Below are positions 45,860 to 55,019 of a DNA stretch of 64,000 bases, piece by piece. Origin of the DNA: Pseudomonadota bacterium. GTDB taxonomy: Bacteria > Pseudomonadota > Gammaproteobacteria > Xanthomonadales > Rhodanobacteraceae. The stretch is taken from assembly GCA_021827205.1 (NCBI GenBank), contig JAKAWV010000015.1, positions 1 through 64,000 of the forward strand. Reading direction: 5' to 3'. Each line of letters starts with the position of its first letter. The stretch's first letter is position 1. The position numbers and the translations under genes were made by a program. A model generated the notes under the pieces. The model searched no databases, was not told where the DNA came from, and worked only from the letters and a program-made list of their open reading frames with translations.

Positions 45860-48232
45860 ATGAATCCCACTCCCCTCCGCATCCGCAAGGCCGCGGTTTT
45901 GGGCGCCGGCGTGATGGGCGCGCAGATCGCCGCGCATCTCGCCAACGCCAGCATCGAGGTCGTGCTGTTCGATCTCGCCGCCAAGCAAGGGCCGAAGAAC
46001 GGCGTCGCGGTCAAGGCCATCCAGAATCTGGGCAAGCTCTCGCCGGCGCCGCTGGCCGAGAAATCGCGCGCCACGGGTATTGTGCCGGCCGATTACGACG
46101 AGCACATGGCGCAGCTCGGCGACTGCGATCTGGTCATCGAGGCGATCGCCGAGCGCATGGACTGGAAGCTCGATCTGTATCACAAGATCGCCGCCGCCCT
46201 GCCCGCGCACGCCATCGTCGCCAGCAACACCTCGGGTCTGTCGATCAACACGCTGGCCGAGGCGCTGCCGGCGACGCTGCGCGCGCGCTTCTGCGGCGTG
46301 CACTTCTTCAACCCGCCGCGCTACATGCATCTGGTCGAGCTGATCCCGCAGCGCGCCACCGACACGGCCGTGGTCGATGCGCTGGAAGGTTTCCTGGTCA
46401 CCGCGCTGGGCAAGGGCGTGGTGTGCGCCAAGGACACGCCCAATTTCATCGGCAACCGCATCGGCGTGTTCTCGATTCTGGCCACCATGCACCACACCGA
46501 AAAATTCGGTCTGGGTTTCGATGTCGTCGATGCGCTGACCGGACCGGCCATCGGTCGCCCCAAGAGCGCGACCTATCGCACCGCCGATGTGGTGGGCCTG
46601 GACACCATGGCGCATGTGATCAAGACCATGGCCGACACCCTGCCCGATGATCCCTGGCACGGCTACTTCAAGGTACCGGCGTGGCTGGATGCGCTGATCG
46701 CGCAGGGCGCGTTGGGGCAGAAAACCGGCGCGGGTTTTTATCGCAAGGCCGGCAAGGACATCGTGGTTCTGGATTTGGCCAGAAAGGACTACCGCCCCTC
46801 GCAGCAAAAACCCTCGGACGAACTCGCCGCGATCCTCGCCATCAAGGATCCGGCCGAAAAATTCGCCAAGCTGCGTGCCAGCAGCGACGCGCAGGCGCAA
46901 TTCCTGTGGGCGGTATTCCGCGATCTGTTCCACTACACCGCTTGTCACCTGGCTGACATCGCCGCGACCGCGCGCGATGTCGACTTCGCCATCCGCTGGG
47001 GCTACGGCTGGAAGCTGGGTCCGTTCGAGACATGGCAGGCCGCGGGCTGGCAGCAGATCGCCAAGTGGATCGCGGAGGACATCGCCGCCGGCAAGGCCAT
47101 GAGCAAGGCGCCATTGCCGGCATGGGTGACCGATGGCCGCAGCGGCGTGCATGGCGGCGATGGCTCGTTCGCGCCCAAGAGCGGCAAACATCTGCCGCGC
47201 TCCACGCATTCTGTGTACCAGCGCCAGATTTATCCCGACGCGCTGCTCGGCGAGCGCTTCGATCAGGGCACCACATTATGGGAAAATGCCGGCGTGCGCT
47301 TGTGGACACTGGGCGACGATCTCGGCATCGTCTCGTTCAAGACCAAGATGCACACGGTCAACGACGCCGTGCTCGATGGCGTGCAGGAAGCCATCACCCA
47401 CGCCGAGCGCGAGTTGCAGGCGCTGGTGCTTTGGCAAAGCAGTGAACCGTTCTCGGCCGGCGCCGATCTCAAGGGCGCGCTGGGTCTGCTGCAGGCCGGC
47501 AAGGTCGATGCGCTCGAGGCCATGATCGCCAACTTCCAGGCCACCAGCATGCGCATCAAATACGCGCTGGTGCCGGTGGTCGCGGCGGTGCGCGGGCTGG
47601 CGTTGGGCGGCGGCTGCGAGTTCCAGATGCACAGCGCGCGCACCGTGGCCGCGCTGGAGAGCTACATCGGTCTGGTCGAAGCCGGCGTGGGCCTGCTGCC
47701 TGCCGGCGGTGGCCTCAAGGAAATCGCCGTGCGCTGCGCGCAACAAGCCGCGGGTGGCGACAGCTTCGATTTCGTCAAGCGCTACTTCGAGACGGTGGCC
47801 ATGGCCAAGGTCGCCGGCTCAGCGCTGGAGGCCAGGCAAATGGGCCTGTTGCGCGAGTCCGATGTGGTGGTGTTCAACGCCTTCGAGGTGCTGCACGTGG
47901 CGCTGCGCACCGCCGCTGCGCTGGCCGAATCGGGCTGGCACCCGGCGCTGCCCGCGCGCGCGGTGATCGTGGCCGGCGATGTCGGCACCGCCAGCCTGAA
48001 GATGCTGCTGGTCAACATGCTCGAAGGCCGCTTCATCTCGCAGCACGACTACGAGATCGCCAGTCGCATCGCCGACACGCTGTGCGGCGGCGCCATCGAG
48101 CGCGGTTCCAGCGTCGACGAGAACTGGCTGCTTAAGCTGGAGCGCATGCACTTCGTCGCGTTGGCGCAAATGCCCAAGACCCAGGAACGCATCCAGCACA
48201 CGCTGACCACCGGTAAGCCGCTGCGCAATTGA
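45860..48232 (+). CDS. 3-hydroxyacyl-CoA dehydrogenase/enoyl-CoA hydratase (FadN type)
   Basis: This 790-aa protein begins with the NAD-binding motif VLGAGVMGAQIAAHLANA and the dehydrogenase core (SNTSGLSINTLAEAL; GVHFFNPPRYMHLVEL, with the catalytic His; DTPNFIGNRIG). The C-terminal half holds the crotonase-like hydratase domain (EPFSAGADLKGAL; GLALGGGCEFQMHSA). This order, dehydrogenase first, matches FadN of Bacillus and differs from E. coli FadB. It catalyses two steps of beta-oxidation. AGGAG precedes the ATG. The thiolase gene follows after 13 nt. Confidence 0.93.
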   Translation: MNPTPLRIRKAAVLGAGVMGAQIAAHLANASIEVVLFDLAAKQGPKNGVAVKAIQNLGKLSPAPLAEKSRATGIVPADYDEHMAQLGDCDLVIEAIAERMDWKLDLYHKIAAALPAHAIVASNTSGLSINTLAEALPATLRARFCGVHFFNPPRYMHLVELIPQRATDTAVVDALEGFLVTALGKGVVCAKDTPNFIGNRIGVFSILATMHHTEKFGLGFDVVDALTGPAIGRPKSATYRTADVVGLDTMAHVIKTMADTLPDDPWHGYFKVPAWLDALIAQGALGQKTGAGFYRKAGKDIVVLDLARKDYRPSQQKPSDELAAILAIKDPAEKFAKLRASSDAQAQFLWAVFRDLFHYTACHLADIAATARDVDFAIRWGYGWKLGPFETWQAAGWQQIAKWIAEDIAAGKAMSKAPLPAWVTDGRSGVHGGDGSFAPKSGKHLPRSTHSVYQRQIYPDALLGERFDQGTTLWENAGVRLWTLGDDLGIVSFKTKMHTVNDAVLDGVQEAITHAERELQALVLWQSSEPFSAGADLKGALGLLQAGKVDALEAMIANFQATSMRIKYALVPVVAAVRGLALGGGCEFQMHSARTVAALESYIGLVEAGVGLLPAGGGLKEIAVRCAQQAAGGDSFDFVKRYFETVAMAKVAGSALEARQMGLLRESDVVVFNAFEVLHVALRTAAALAESGWHPALPARAVIVAGDVGTASLKMLLVNMLEGRFISQHDYEIASRIADTLCGGAIERGSSVDENWLLKLERMHFVALAQMPKTQERIQHTLTTGKPLRN

Positions 48233-48245
48233 AGAGGACACAACC

Positions 48246-49442
48246 ATGAGCAAACAGATCCAGGACGCCTACATCGTTGCCGCCGTGCGCACGCCGGTGG
48301 GCAAGGCCCCGCGCGGCGTGTTTCGCAACACCCGCCCGGATGATCTGCTGGCGCACGTGCTGCGCGCGGCGCTGGCCAGGGCGCCGGGCGTCGATGTGCA
48401 GCGCATCGGCGACGCCGTGATCGGCTGCGCCATGCCCGAGGCCGAGCAGGGCATGAACGTGGCGCGCATCGGCGTGCTGCTGGCCGGGCTGCCCGAGGGC
48501 ATTCCGGGCATGACCGTCAACCGCTTCTGCTCGTCCGGCTCGCAGGCCGTGGCCATCGCCGCCGATCGCATCCGCGTCGGCGAGGCCGATCTGATGCTGG
48601 CCGGCGGTACCGAAAGCATGAGCATGGTGCCGATGATGGGCTTCAAGCCCGCCATCAACCCGATCGTGTTCCAGGACGAGAACGTGGCCATCGCCTACGG
48701 CATGGGCATCACCGCCGAGAACGTGGCGACGCGCTGGAAGGTCAGCCGCGAGGACCAGGACGCCTTCGCCCTGCAAAGCCACCAGCGCGCGCTGGCCGCC
48801 ATCGCCGCGGGCCACTTCAAGGACGAGATCGCGCCCTACGCATTGGATGACCACTATCCCGACCTGGCCAGCGGCGGCATCCAGTCCGACACGCGCCTGA
48901 TCGACACCGACGAAGGCCCACGCCGAGAAACCAGCATCGAGGCGCTGGGCAAACTGCGCGCGGTGTTCCGCATGGGCGGCAGCGTCACCGCCGGCAACAG
49001 CTCGCAGATGTCCGACGGCGCCGGCGCGGTGCTGCTGGCCAGCGAGAAGGCCATCAAGGAATTCGGCCTCACCCCGCTGGCGCGCTACATCACCAGCAGC
49101 GTCGCCGGCGTGCCGCCGGAGATCATGGGCATCGGCCCCAAGGAAGCGGTGCCGCGCGCGCTGCGCCAGGCCGGATGGAAGCATGAGGATCTGGACTGGA
49201 TCGAGCTCAATGAAGCGTTCGCGGCGCAGTCGCTGGCGGTGATCCGCGATCTTGGCCTGGATCCGGCCAAGGTCAATCCGCTGGGCGGCGCCATCGCGCT
49301 GGGCCACCCGCTGGGCGCCACCGGCGCCAAGCTCACCGCCACCGTGGTGCACGGCCTGCGCCGCACCGGCAAGAAGCGCGGCATGGTCACCATGTGCATC
49401 GGCACCGGCATGGGCTTCGCCATGCTGCTGGAAGCGGTGTGA
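48246..49442 (+). CDS. fadA: Acetyl-CoA acyltransferase (3-ketoacyl-CoA thiolase)
   Basis: This 398-aa thiolase has the nucleophilic Cys in NRFCSSGSQAVAIAA, the His region NPLGGAIALGHPLGATGAK and the second Cys in MCIGTGMGFAM. It completes the beta-oxidation cycle with the preceding FadN-type enzyme, with which it is surely cotranscribed. The length and all motifs are intact. Confidence 0.95.
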   Translation: MSKQIQDAYIVAAVRTPVGKAPRGVFRNTRPDDLLAHVLRAALARAPGVDVQRIGDAVIGCAMPEAEQGMNVARIGVLLAGLPEGIPGMTVNRFCSSGSQAVAIAADRIRVGEADLMLAGGTESMSMVPMMGFKPAINPIVFQDENVAIAYGMGITAENVATRWKVSREDQDAFALQSHQRALAAIAAGHFKDEIAPYALDDHYPDLASGGIQSDTRLIDTDEGPRRETSIEALGKLRAVFRMGGSVTAGNSSQMSDGAGAVLLASEKAIKEFGLTPLARYITSSVAGVPPEIMGIGPKEAVPRALRQAGWKHEDLDWIELNEAFAAQSLAVIRDLGLDPAKVNPLGGAIALGHPLGATGAKLTATVVHGLRRTGKKRGMVTMCIGTGMGFAMLLEAV

Positions 49443-49523
49443 TCTCGTTGCGCGGAGTCCGCGGCGCATGCCATGGACTCTGCGCGTCGGCGTCACACAA
49501 GTCCGCGGATAGACTGACCGCGA

Positions 49524-50090
49524 ATGCATGACTCGCAGTCCATGCGCACCGCGCGCCTGAATCTCATGCCGACGACACTGGCTCATCTCGACGCCGGGCT
49601 TGCGTCGCCCGCAGCGCTCGGCCAGCTTTTGCGCGTCACGGTTCCAGCCAGTTGGCCACCGGGCGCATACGATCGCGCCGCCGTGGAGTTCTTTCGCAAA
49701 CAACTGCTCGCGCATCCCGATGCGATCGGATGGTTCGGCTGGTATGCGATCCGCCGGTCCACGCCATCCGAGCCCGCCGTGCTCATCGGCGCTGCGGGTT
49801 ACCTCGGCCCACCCGATCCGCTGGGCTGCGTCGAGGTCGGCTACTCCATCGTGCCTGAGTTCCGCGCCGCGGGCTTCGCGACCGAATTGCTGCATGCGCT
49901 CGCGGCGCGCGCATTGCGGACACCGGGCGTGGTGCGCGTCATTGCCCGCACCACGCCGGGCAATCCGGCATCCATCAAGGTGCTCGAACACTGCGGCTTC
50001 AAACCAGCCGAAGCAGACAGCGAAGCCGGCATGCTGACTTACGAACTTCCTGGCGCTTGCGCCATTGGCGCGCAGCCAGCAGACAGGTAA
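49524..50090 (+). CDS. GNAT-family acetyltransferase (RimJ/RimL-like)
   Basis: This 188-aa protein has the start MRTARLNLMPTTLAHLDAGL, the beta strand VEVGYSIVPEFRAAGFATE (motif A, acetyl-CoA loop) and the C-terminal VIARTTPGNPASIKVLEHCGF. It probably acetylates an N-terminus or small molecule; the substrate is unknown. ATG 49524 is used; 49542 is equally possible. Confidence 0.85.
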   Translation: MHDSQSMRTARLNLMPTTLAHLDAGLASPAALGQLLRVTVPASWPPGAYDRAAVEFFRKQLLAHPDAIGWFGWYAIRRSTPSEPAVLIGAAGYLGPPDPLGCVEVGYSIVPEFRAAGFATELLHALAARALRTPGVVRVIARTTPGNPASIKVLEHCGFKPAEADSEAGMLTYELPGACAIGAQPADR

Positions 50091-50119
50091 CCGGGAAATC
50101 CCGCCGGTTGCACGATCAG

Positions 50120-50554
50120 TCAGCCGCCGCGCAACAAATCATGGATCGAAGAACCATGTCCCAGCAGCGGCGCGATCAGGCTCAGCAGCAGCAGGAACAA
50201 CAGCACCATGACCAGGGACACCACCGCCTGGATGATGTAATGCACGGCGATGTCGTTGACTGCCGCAGTGGCCAGGCCGAGACCATCGGGCGCGGCTGGA
50301 TGCCGGCGCGCGGCATCGAGCCGCGACGCGGCACGAAACTCCAGAAACGCCACCCAGCCCAGGGCGCCGGCGAACGGCAGCCCGATGATGGTGATGGCGA
50401 GCAGCACGGCCAGCGCGCCGTTGAGAACGCCGCAAGCGCGCATCCACCCCGTGGCGCGCGCCAAGGGCGCGATCGTGGCCGCGAACACCGCGGCTTCGCG
50501 GGCGGGCAGCGGCGCGGACGCCGGGGCGGAAACCGGCGCAATGTCAGAGACCAT
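50120..50554 (-). CDS. Small membrane protein, unknown (DUF5362-like)
   Basis: This 144-aa protein has two pairs of hydrophobic segments (about 40-70 and 105-135) around a short helix (WVAFLEFRAASRLDAARR). Layout and motif resemble DUF5362-type proteins. Its start lies inside the 3' end of the next gene (50544-50945), an 11-nt overlap, and both have similar topology, so they may form a pair. Confidence 0.7.
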   Translation of the reverse strand: MVSDIAPVSAPASAPLPAREAAVFAATIAPLARATGWMRACGVLNGALAVLLAITIIGLPFAGALGWVAFLEFRAASRLDAARRHPAAPDGLGLATAAVNDIAVHYIIQAVVSLVMVLLFLLLLSLIAPLLGHGSSIHDLLRGG

Positions 50555-50945
50555 GGCCCACCTGCCCAATCGCATCGATGACGGCGCCGATCAGCAGCAG
50601 CAATCCGAACGCACTGGTGATCGCCGACAGCATGAAATAGCGCGCCAGCGCGGCGAAACCGGTCTGCGCATCGGTCGGGAGCATGCTGGCGTGCGCCGCG
50701 CTGAGCACCGAGGCCGCGCGATACAGGAACCACGCCGACAGCGTGCCCGTCAGCGCCACCAGAGCATCCAGCCAACTGCCATGCCAGAGCTTGACCACGG
50801 CGAAACCCAGCAGCAGCACGGCGAAAACAAAGCACCACCAACGCTGCCGATGCAGGGGGGTAGCCAGCGTGCGCACCCACTCCGCAGGTTGCGCTGCAGT
50901 CACCGCCGCGGGCTTGGAAGTCTTGGCTTCAGGCATTGGATTCAT
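50544..50945 (-). CDS. Small membrane protein, unknown
   Basis: This 133-aa protein has a polar Ala/Pro/Lys-rich N-terminus, two membrane spans (about 40-80), a segment FLYRAASVLSAAHASMLPTD and a third span near the C-terminus. The helix between the spans resembles that of its downstream partner. It lies downstream of hinT. No function can be assigned. Confidence 0.7.
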   Translation of the reverse strand: MNPMPEAKTSKPAAVTAAQPAEWVRTLATPLHRQRWWCFVFAVLLLGFAVVKLWHGSWLDALVALTGTLSAWFLYRAASVLSAAHASMLPTDAQTGFAALARYFMLSAITSAFGLLLLIGAVIDAIGQVGHGL

Positions 50946-50975
50946 GCGTTCTCCGACGTTTCGATGCAACCGCGC

Positions 50976-51320
50976 TCAACCCGGCGGCCAATGCATGCTG
51001 CGCCCGGCGAGCAGATGCAGATGCAGGTGATACACGGTCTGGCCGCCGTCGGCGTTGCAGTTGATCACGCAGCGGTAACCCTGTTCCGAGAACCCCTGCG
51101 CGCGCGCATAAGCCGCTGCGGCCAGCGTGAGCTTGCCGAGCAGCAGCGCGTCCTCGCCGCGCGCGGCATCGAGCGTGCTGATGGCGCGTTTGGGGACGAA
51201 CAACACATGCACCGGCGCCTGCGGATTCATGTCGCGGAAAGCCAGCACCTCGGCGTCCTCGTAGACGATGTCGGCGGGGATCTCGCGGCGGATGATCTTG
51301 GTGAACAGGGTTTCGCTCAT
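50976..51320 (-). CDS. hinT: HIT-family purine nucleoside phosphoramidase
   Basis: This 114-aa protein (MSETLFTKIIRREIPADIVY) ends with the histidine triad YHLHLHLLAGR. HinT hydrolyses AMP-lysine and AMP-NH2 type adducts. ATG 51320 is chosen; ATG 51326, next to the recR stop, is possible. It is downstream of recR. Confidence 0.93.
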   Translation of the reverse strand: MSETLFTKIIRREIPADIVYEDAEVLAFRDMNPQAPVHVLFVPKRAISTLDAARGEDALLLGKLTLAAAAYARAQGFSEQGYRCVINCNADGGQTVYHLHLHLLAGRSMHWPPG

Positions 51321-51328
51321 GCGCATGC

Positions 51329-51931
51329 TCAGCTCAGGGGAAGGCGGCTGCCGAAGGCGTGCGCCAGCGTACCGCGGTCGATGTATTCCAGCTCGCCGCC
51401 CAGTGGCACGCCGTGGGCGAGGCGGCTGACGCGCACGCCAGCGGCCTGCGCGATCTCGGCCAGATAATGCGCGGTGGCCTCGCCCTCGACGGTGGGATTG
51501 GTGGCGAGGATGAGTTCTTGCACCTCGCCTTGTGCCAGACGCCGCTGCAGCAGCGGCAGGCCCAGTTCCTCGGGGCCAAGTCCGTCCAGCGGCGAAAGCC
51601 GGCCCAGCAGCACGAAGTACAGGCCGCGATAGCCGGTAGCCTGCTCGATCGCGGCCAGATCGGCCGGTGTCTCGACCACGCACAATTGCCCGCGCTCGCG
51701 CGTGCTGCCGGCGCACAAGGCGCAGCGCTCGCTCTCGCTGAAGCTGCGGCAATCGCCGCAGTTGCCGATGCGCTGCATGGCGGCCTGCAGCGCGATGGCG
51801 AGGCGCTCGCCGCCTTTGCGGTCGCGCTCCAGCAGGTGATAAGCCATGCGCTGCGCGCTGCGTGCGCCGACGCCGGGCAAGCAGCGCAGCGCGTCGAGCA
51901 GTTCGCTCAGCAGCGGCGAGGCAGTGCTCAT
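51329..51931 (-). CDS. recR: Recombination mediator RecR
   Basis: This 200-aa protein has a helix-hairpin-helix ([17 protein letters not shown]), a four-Cys zinc motif (CGDC...CALC) and a Toprim domain ([34 protein letters not shown]). With RecO it loads RecA at gaps. It sits in the conserved order dnaX-ybaB-recR. Confidence 0.97.
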   Translation of the reverse strand: MSTASPLLSELLDALRCLPGVGARSAQRMAYHLLERDRKGGERLAIALQAAMQRIGNCGDCRSFSESERCALCAGSTRERGQLCVVETPADLAAIEQATGYRGLYFVLLGRLSPLDGLGPEELGLPLLQRRLAQGEVQELILATNPTVEGEATAHYLAEIAQAAGVRVSRLAHGVPLGGELEYIDRGTLAHAFGSRLPLS

Positions 51932-51971
51932 CGCGACCCGCCAATCAAGCGCTGGGTAGACATGGCCGCGC

Positions 51972-52298
51972 TCAGAACGGCAGCTTCATGCCGGGTGGCA
52001 AGCCCAGACCTTGCGTCAATCCGCCCAGGCGCTGCTGGCTGAGTTCGGCGACCTTGTTGATGGCGTCGTTGACCGCCGCGGCGATCAGATCCTCGGCCAT
52101 CTCCGGGTCGTCGGCCAGCAGCTTGCGATCGATGTTGACGCGGCGCGTTTCGTGGCGTCCGCTCATGACCACGCTGACCAGGCCACCGCCGGCGCTGCCG
52201 GTGACCTCGAGCCTGGCCAGTTCTTCCTGCGCGCGCTGCATTTCTTCCTGCATGCGCTGCGCCTGCTGCATCAGTTGCGCGATCTGGGCTTTCATCAT
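51972..52298 (-). CDS. ybaB: YbaB/EbfC nucleoid-associated protein
   Basis: This 108-aa protein has the N-terminal Met/Gln-rich helix ([16 protein letters not shown]), the [10 protein letters not shown] strand and the C-terminal [14 protein letters not shown]. It is a small DNA-binding dimer encoded between dnaX and recR as usual. Its start overlaps the dnaX stop. Confidence 0.95.
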   Translation of the reverse strand: MMKAQIAQLMQQAQRMQEEMQRAQEELARLEVTGSAGGGLVSVVMSGRHETRRVNIDRKLLADDPEMAEDLIAAAVNDAINKVAELSQQRLGGLTQGLGLPPGMKLPF

Positions 52299-53920
52299 CG
52301 GTCCTGCTCCACGGGTCGGATGCTCTCGGGCAGCAAGCGCGCGCCGAGGGTTTGCTGCAATTCAACGATCACCGGATCGGCTTGCAGCGCGCTGATCGCG
52401 GCGGTTTGTTCGCTGCCGCGCAGCGCGGCGGCGCGCGCGGCCGGCGAGTCGGGTCGATCGACGCCCACGCAACGCAGGCGCGGGCGCTCGCCCAGTGTCG
52501 CTTCGAGTTTGCTTTCGAGCTGGGTCAGCATGGCCGGACTGGCCAGTACCAGATCATGATGCGCCATGGCCAATACCAGCGTGTGTCCATCGCGCGACTG
52601 CAGCGCGGCACGACGCGCCATCTCGCCCAGCGGGCCGCGCAGCTCGGCGCGCTCGACCAGTTCCGCCCAATCGGGCAGGCCCGCGCTGGCCAGGTCAATG
52701 CCAGCGCTGCGCGTCGCGCCGGCGCGCGGCGCGGGCGCGGGCGCAGGGTCGGCGGGCGCATCGGCGATGGCCGGCGCGGTCAGAGGCGCAGGCCGCGCGG
52801 CGGGCGGCAACGCCGCGCGCGCGCTGTCGTCCTCGCGCTGCGGCCGGAACGCGAGTATGCGCAACAGCGCCATCTCGAAACCCATGGCCTCGTCCGGCGC
52901 CAGCGGCAAATCACGACGACCGCTGAGCGCGAGCTGGTAATCAAGTTGCACTTCCTCGGCGCTCAGACGCGCGGCCAGCGCATCCAGCGCCACGCCATCG
53001 GCCTCGTCCACCGCCGCGTAGCCCGGCACCAACTGACGCAACTGCACGCGATGCCACAGTGCGGCCAGATCATCCAGCACCTTGCCGAAGTCCGGCGCGA
53101 AGGCAACGATACGCTGCGCCTCGGCCAGCAGCGCCGCGCCATCGCCGGCGGCCAACGCCCGCGCCAGGCCCAGCACCTCGGCGCTGTCGAGACTGCCGAG
53201 CATGGCGCGCACATCCGCCGCGCGCACCGCGCCGCCGCCATAGGCGATGGCCTGATCGAGCAGCGACAGTCCGTCGCGCAGCGAGCCGTCGGCGGCGCGC
53301 GCCAACACCACCAGCGCATCGGCCTCGCAGGCAATGCCCTCAGCGTCGAGGATGTGCTGCATCTGGCCCTGGATCTGCTCGGGCAGCAGGCGCTTGAGGT
53401 TGAACTTGAGGCAGCGCGACAGCACCGTCACCGGCAGTTTTTGCGGATCGGTGGTGGCCAGCAGGAACATGGCGTGCGGGGGCGGCTCCTCCAGCGTCTT
53501 CAGCAGCGCGTTGAAGGCGTTCTTGGAGAGCATGTGCACCTCGTCGATGAGGTACACCTTGTAGCGGCCGCGCGTGGGCGCGTACTGCGCGTTCTCGATC
53601 ACCTCGCGCACGTCGTCCACGCCGGTGTTGGAGGCGGCGTCGATTTCCAGCAGATCGACGAAGCGCCCGGCATCCACCGCCAGGCACACCGCGCACTCAC
53701 CGCAGGACTCGGCACTGGTGCCGCGCTCGCAGTTGAGCGACTTGGCCAGGATGCGCGCGATGGTGGTCTTGCCCACGCCGCGCGTGCCGGTGAACAAATA
53801 GGCGTGATGCATGCGCCCGCTTGCCAGCGCGTGGCTGAGCGCACGCACCACGTGCTCCTGGCCGACCAACTCGCTGAAGCGGCGCGGCCGCCATTTTCGT
53901 GCCAGCACTTGATAGGACAT
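52295..53920 (-). CDS. dnaX: DNA polymerase III subunit gamma/tau
   Basis: This 541-aa clamp-loader ATPase ([20 protein letters not shown]) has Walker [15 protein letters not shown], the zinc module [16 protein letters not shown], Walker [10 protein letters not shown] and sensor 1 [11 protein letters not shown]. The C-terminal tau region (about 370-541) is Ala/Pro-rich. ATG 53920 matches the family start; the frame stays open into the tRNA-Ser repeat array upstream (to 54715), but that is fortuitous. I saw no clear A-rich slippery site for a gamma product. Confidence 0.96.
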   Translation of the reverse strand: MSYQVLARKWRPRRFSELVGQEHVVRALSHALASGRMHHAYLFTGTRGVGKTTIARILAKSLNCERGTSAESCGECAVCLAVDAGRFVDLLEIDAASNTGVDDVREVIENAQYAPTRGRYKVYLIDEVHMLSKNAFNALLKTLEEPPPHAMFLLATTDPQKLPVTVLSRCLKFNLKRLLPEQIQGQMQHILDAEGIACEADALVVLARAADGSLRDGLSLLDQAIAYGGGAVRAADVRAMLGSLDSAEVLGLARALAAGDGAALLAEAQRIVAFAPDFGKVLDDLAALWHRVQLRQLVPGYAAVDEADGVALDALAARLSAEEVQLDYQLALSGRRDLPLAPDEAMGFEMALLRILAFRPQREDDSARAALPPAARPAPLTAPAIADAPADPAPAPAPRAGATRSAGIDLASAGLPDWAELVERAELRGPLGEMARRAALQSRDGHTLVLAMAHHDLVLASPAMLTQLESKLEATLGERPRLRCVGVDRPDSPAARAAALRGSEQTAAISALQADPVIVELQQTLGARLLPESIRPVEQDR

Positions 53921-54080
53921 GAGGCGCATCCGAAAGCGAGCGCCTATTGTGCCAAGCGTTGCCGCCGGCCCCAAGTGCGCAATGGCGCAGCATGACAGGC
54001 TTGAACGCAACCCCATGCACTCGCTATGCTTGCGCGCTTGCCATGGCGGCTTGTCGGCATGCGATGGCAAGCATAAACCC

Positions 54081-54173
54081 GGAGAGGTGTCCGAGCGGTT
54101 GAAGGAGCACGCCTGGAAAGTGTGTATACGGTCAAAAGCCGTATCGAGGGTTCGAATCCCTCCCTCTCCGCCA
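54081..54173 (+). tRNA. tRNA-Ser (GGA)
   Basis: GGAGAGG (54081-54087) pairs with CCTCTCC of the acceptor 3' strand, followed by discriminator G and an encoded CCA (54171-54173). The anticodon loop CTGGAAA gives anticodon GGA (serine UCC/UCU). A long variable arm (TACGGTCAAAAGCCGTA) and the T-arm GAGGGTTCGAATCCCTC are typical of a class II tRNA. Confidence 0.95.
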
Positions 54174-54768
54174 AGTTTGATGTGCGCAAGTGGCTCGTTC
54201 TGCGATGCGGTTGGATCGCAGCGATCAAGGGAGGGTGAGAACCCTCGCGGTTCGACGCAGGCGTCAGGAACGCCTGCGGATGCCGCAGGCAGCCCCGCGC
54301 TTGCGCGCGGGGTGAGGCGCAGGATGCGCCGAGCAATCCCTCCCTCTCCGCCAAGTTTGATGTGCGCAAGTGGCTCGTTCTGCGATGCGGTTGGATCGCA
54401 GCAATCAAGGGAGGGTGAGAACCCTCGCGGTTCGACGCAGGCGTCAGGAACGCCTGCGGATGCCGCAGGCAGCCCCGCGCTTGCGCGCGGGGTGAGGCGC
54501 AGGATGCGCCGAGCAATCCCTCCCTCTCCGCCAAGTTTGATGTGCGCAAGTGGCTCGTTCTGCGATGCGGTTGGATCGCAGCAATCAAGGGAGGGTGAGA
54601 ACCCTCGCGGTTCGACGCAGGCGTCAGGATCGCCTGCGGATGCCGCAGGCAGCCCCGCGCTTGCGCGCGGGGTGAGGCGCAGGATGCGCCGAGCAAATCC
54701 ATCCCTCTCCGCCAAGTTTGAATGTTTGAAGCTTTTGTCCTGCGCTGCGGTCGGTTCACAGCAATGAA
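54171..54768 (+). repeat. 180-bp tandem array carrying tRNA-Ser 3' ends
   Basis: Three direct units (54171-54350, 54351-54530, 54531-54711) differ at only a few positions, and a decayed partial fourth runs to about 54768. Each unit ends with AATCCCTCCCTCTCCGCCA, identical to the last 19 nt of the upstream tRNA-Ser including CCA (the last copy has small changes). Inside each unit are strong hairpins: GCCTGCGG-AT-GCCGCAGGC and CCCCGCGC-TTGC-GCGCGGGG, plus GATCGC-A-GCGATC in unit 1. No integrase gene is near. Because 180 is a multiple of three, long open frames cross the array on both strands; they are not genes. Confidence 0.9.
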
Positions 54769-54798
54769 CACCGCGTCGCCAGCGACAAACCAGTTCAC

Positions 54799-54910
<112 letters not shown>

Positions 54911-55019
54911 ACCCTCGCTCACCCCCCTTCAGCACCAGCGCCGCCCGCCGGCTGACGCAGGGTTGCACGCGCTCAGGCGCACGCGGAACCTGCCCCACGC
55001 GCCGTGTTCTATTGCCCTG

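Noticed and set aside
53921-54715. Extended N-terminus for DnaX
   Set aside because: The open frame continues upstream into the tRNA/repeat DNA, but DnaX starts at [12 protein letters not shown] in the family.
53919-54767. Repetitive 282-aa open frame across the tRNA-Ser array (and a matching frame on the other strand)
   Set aside because: The 180-bp period is a multiple of three, so frames stay open by chance; it includes a tRNA gene and has no ribosome site.
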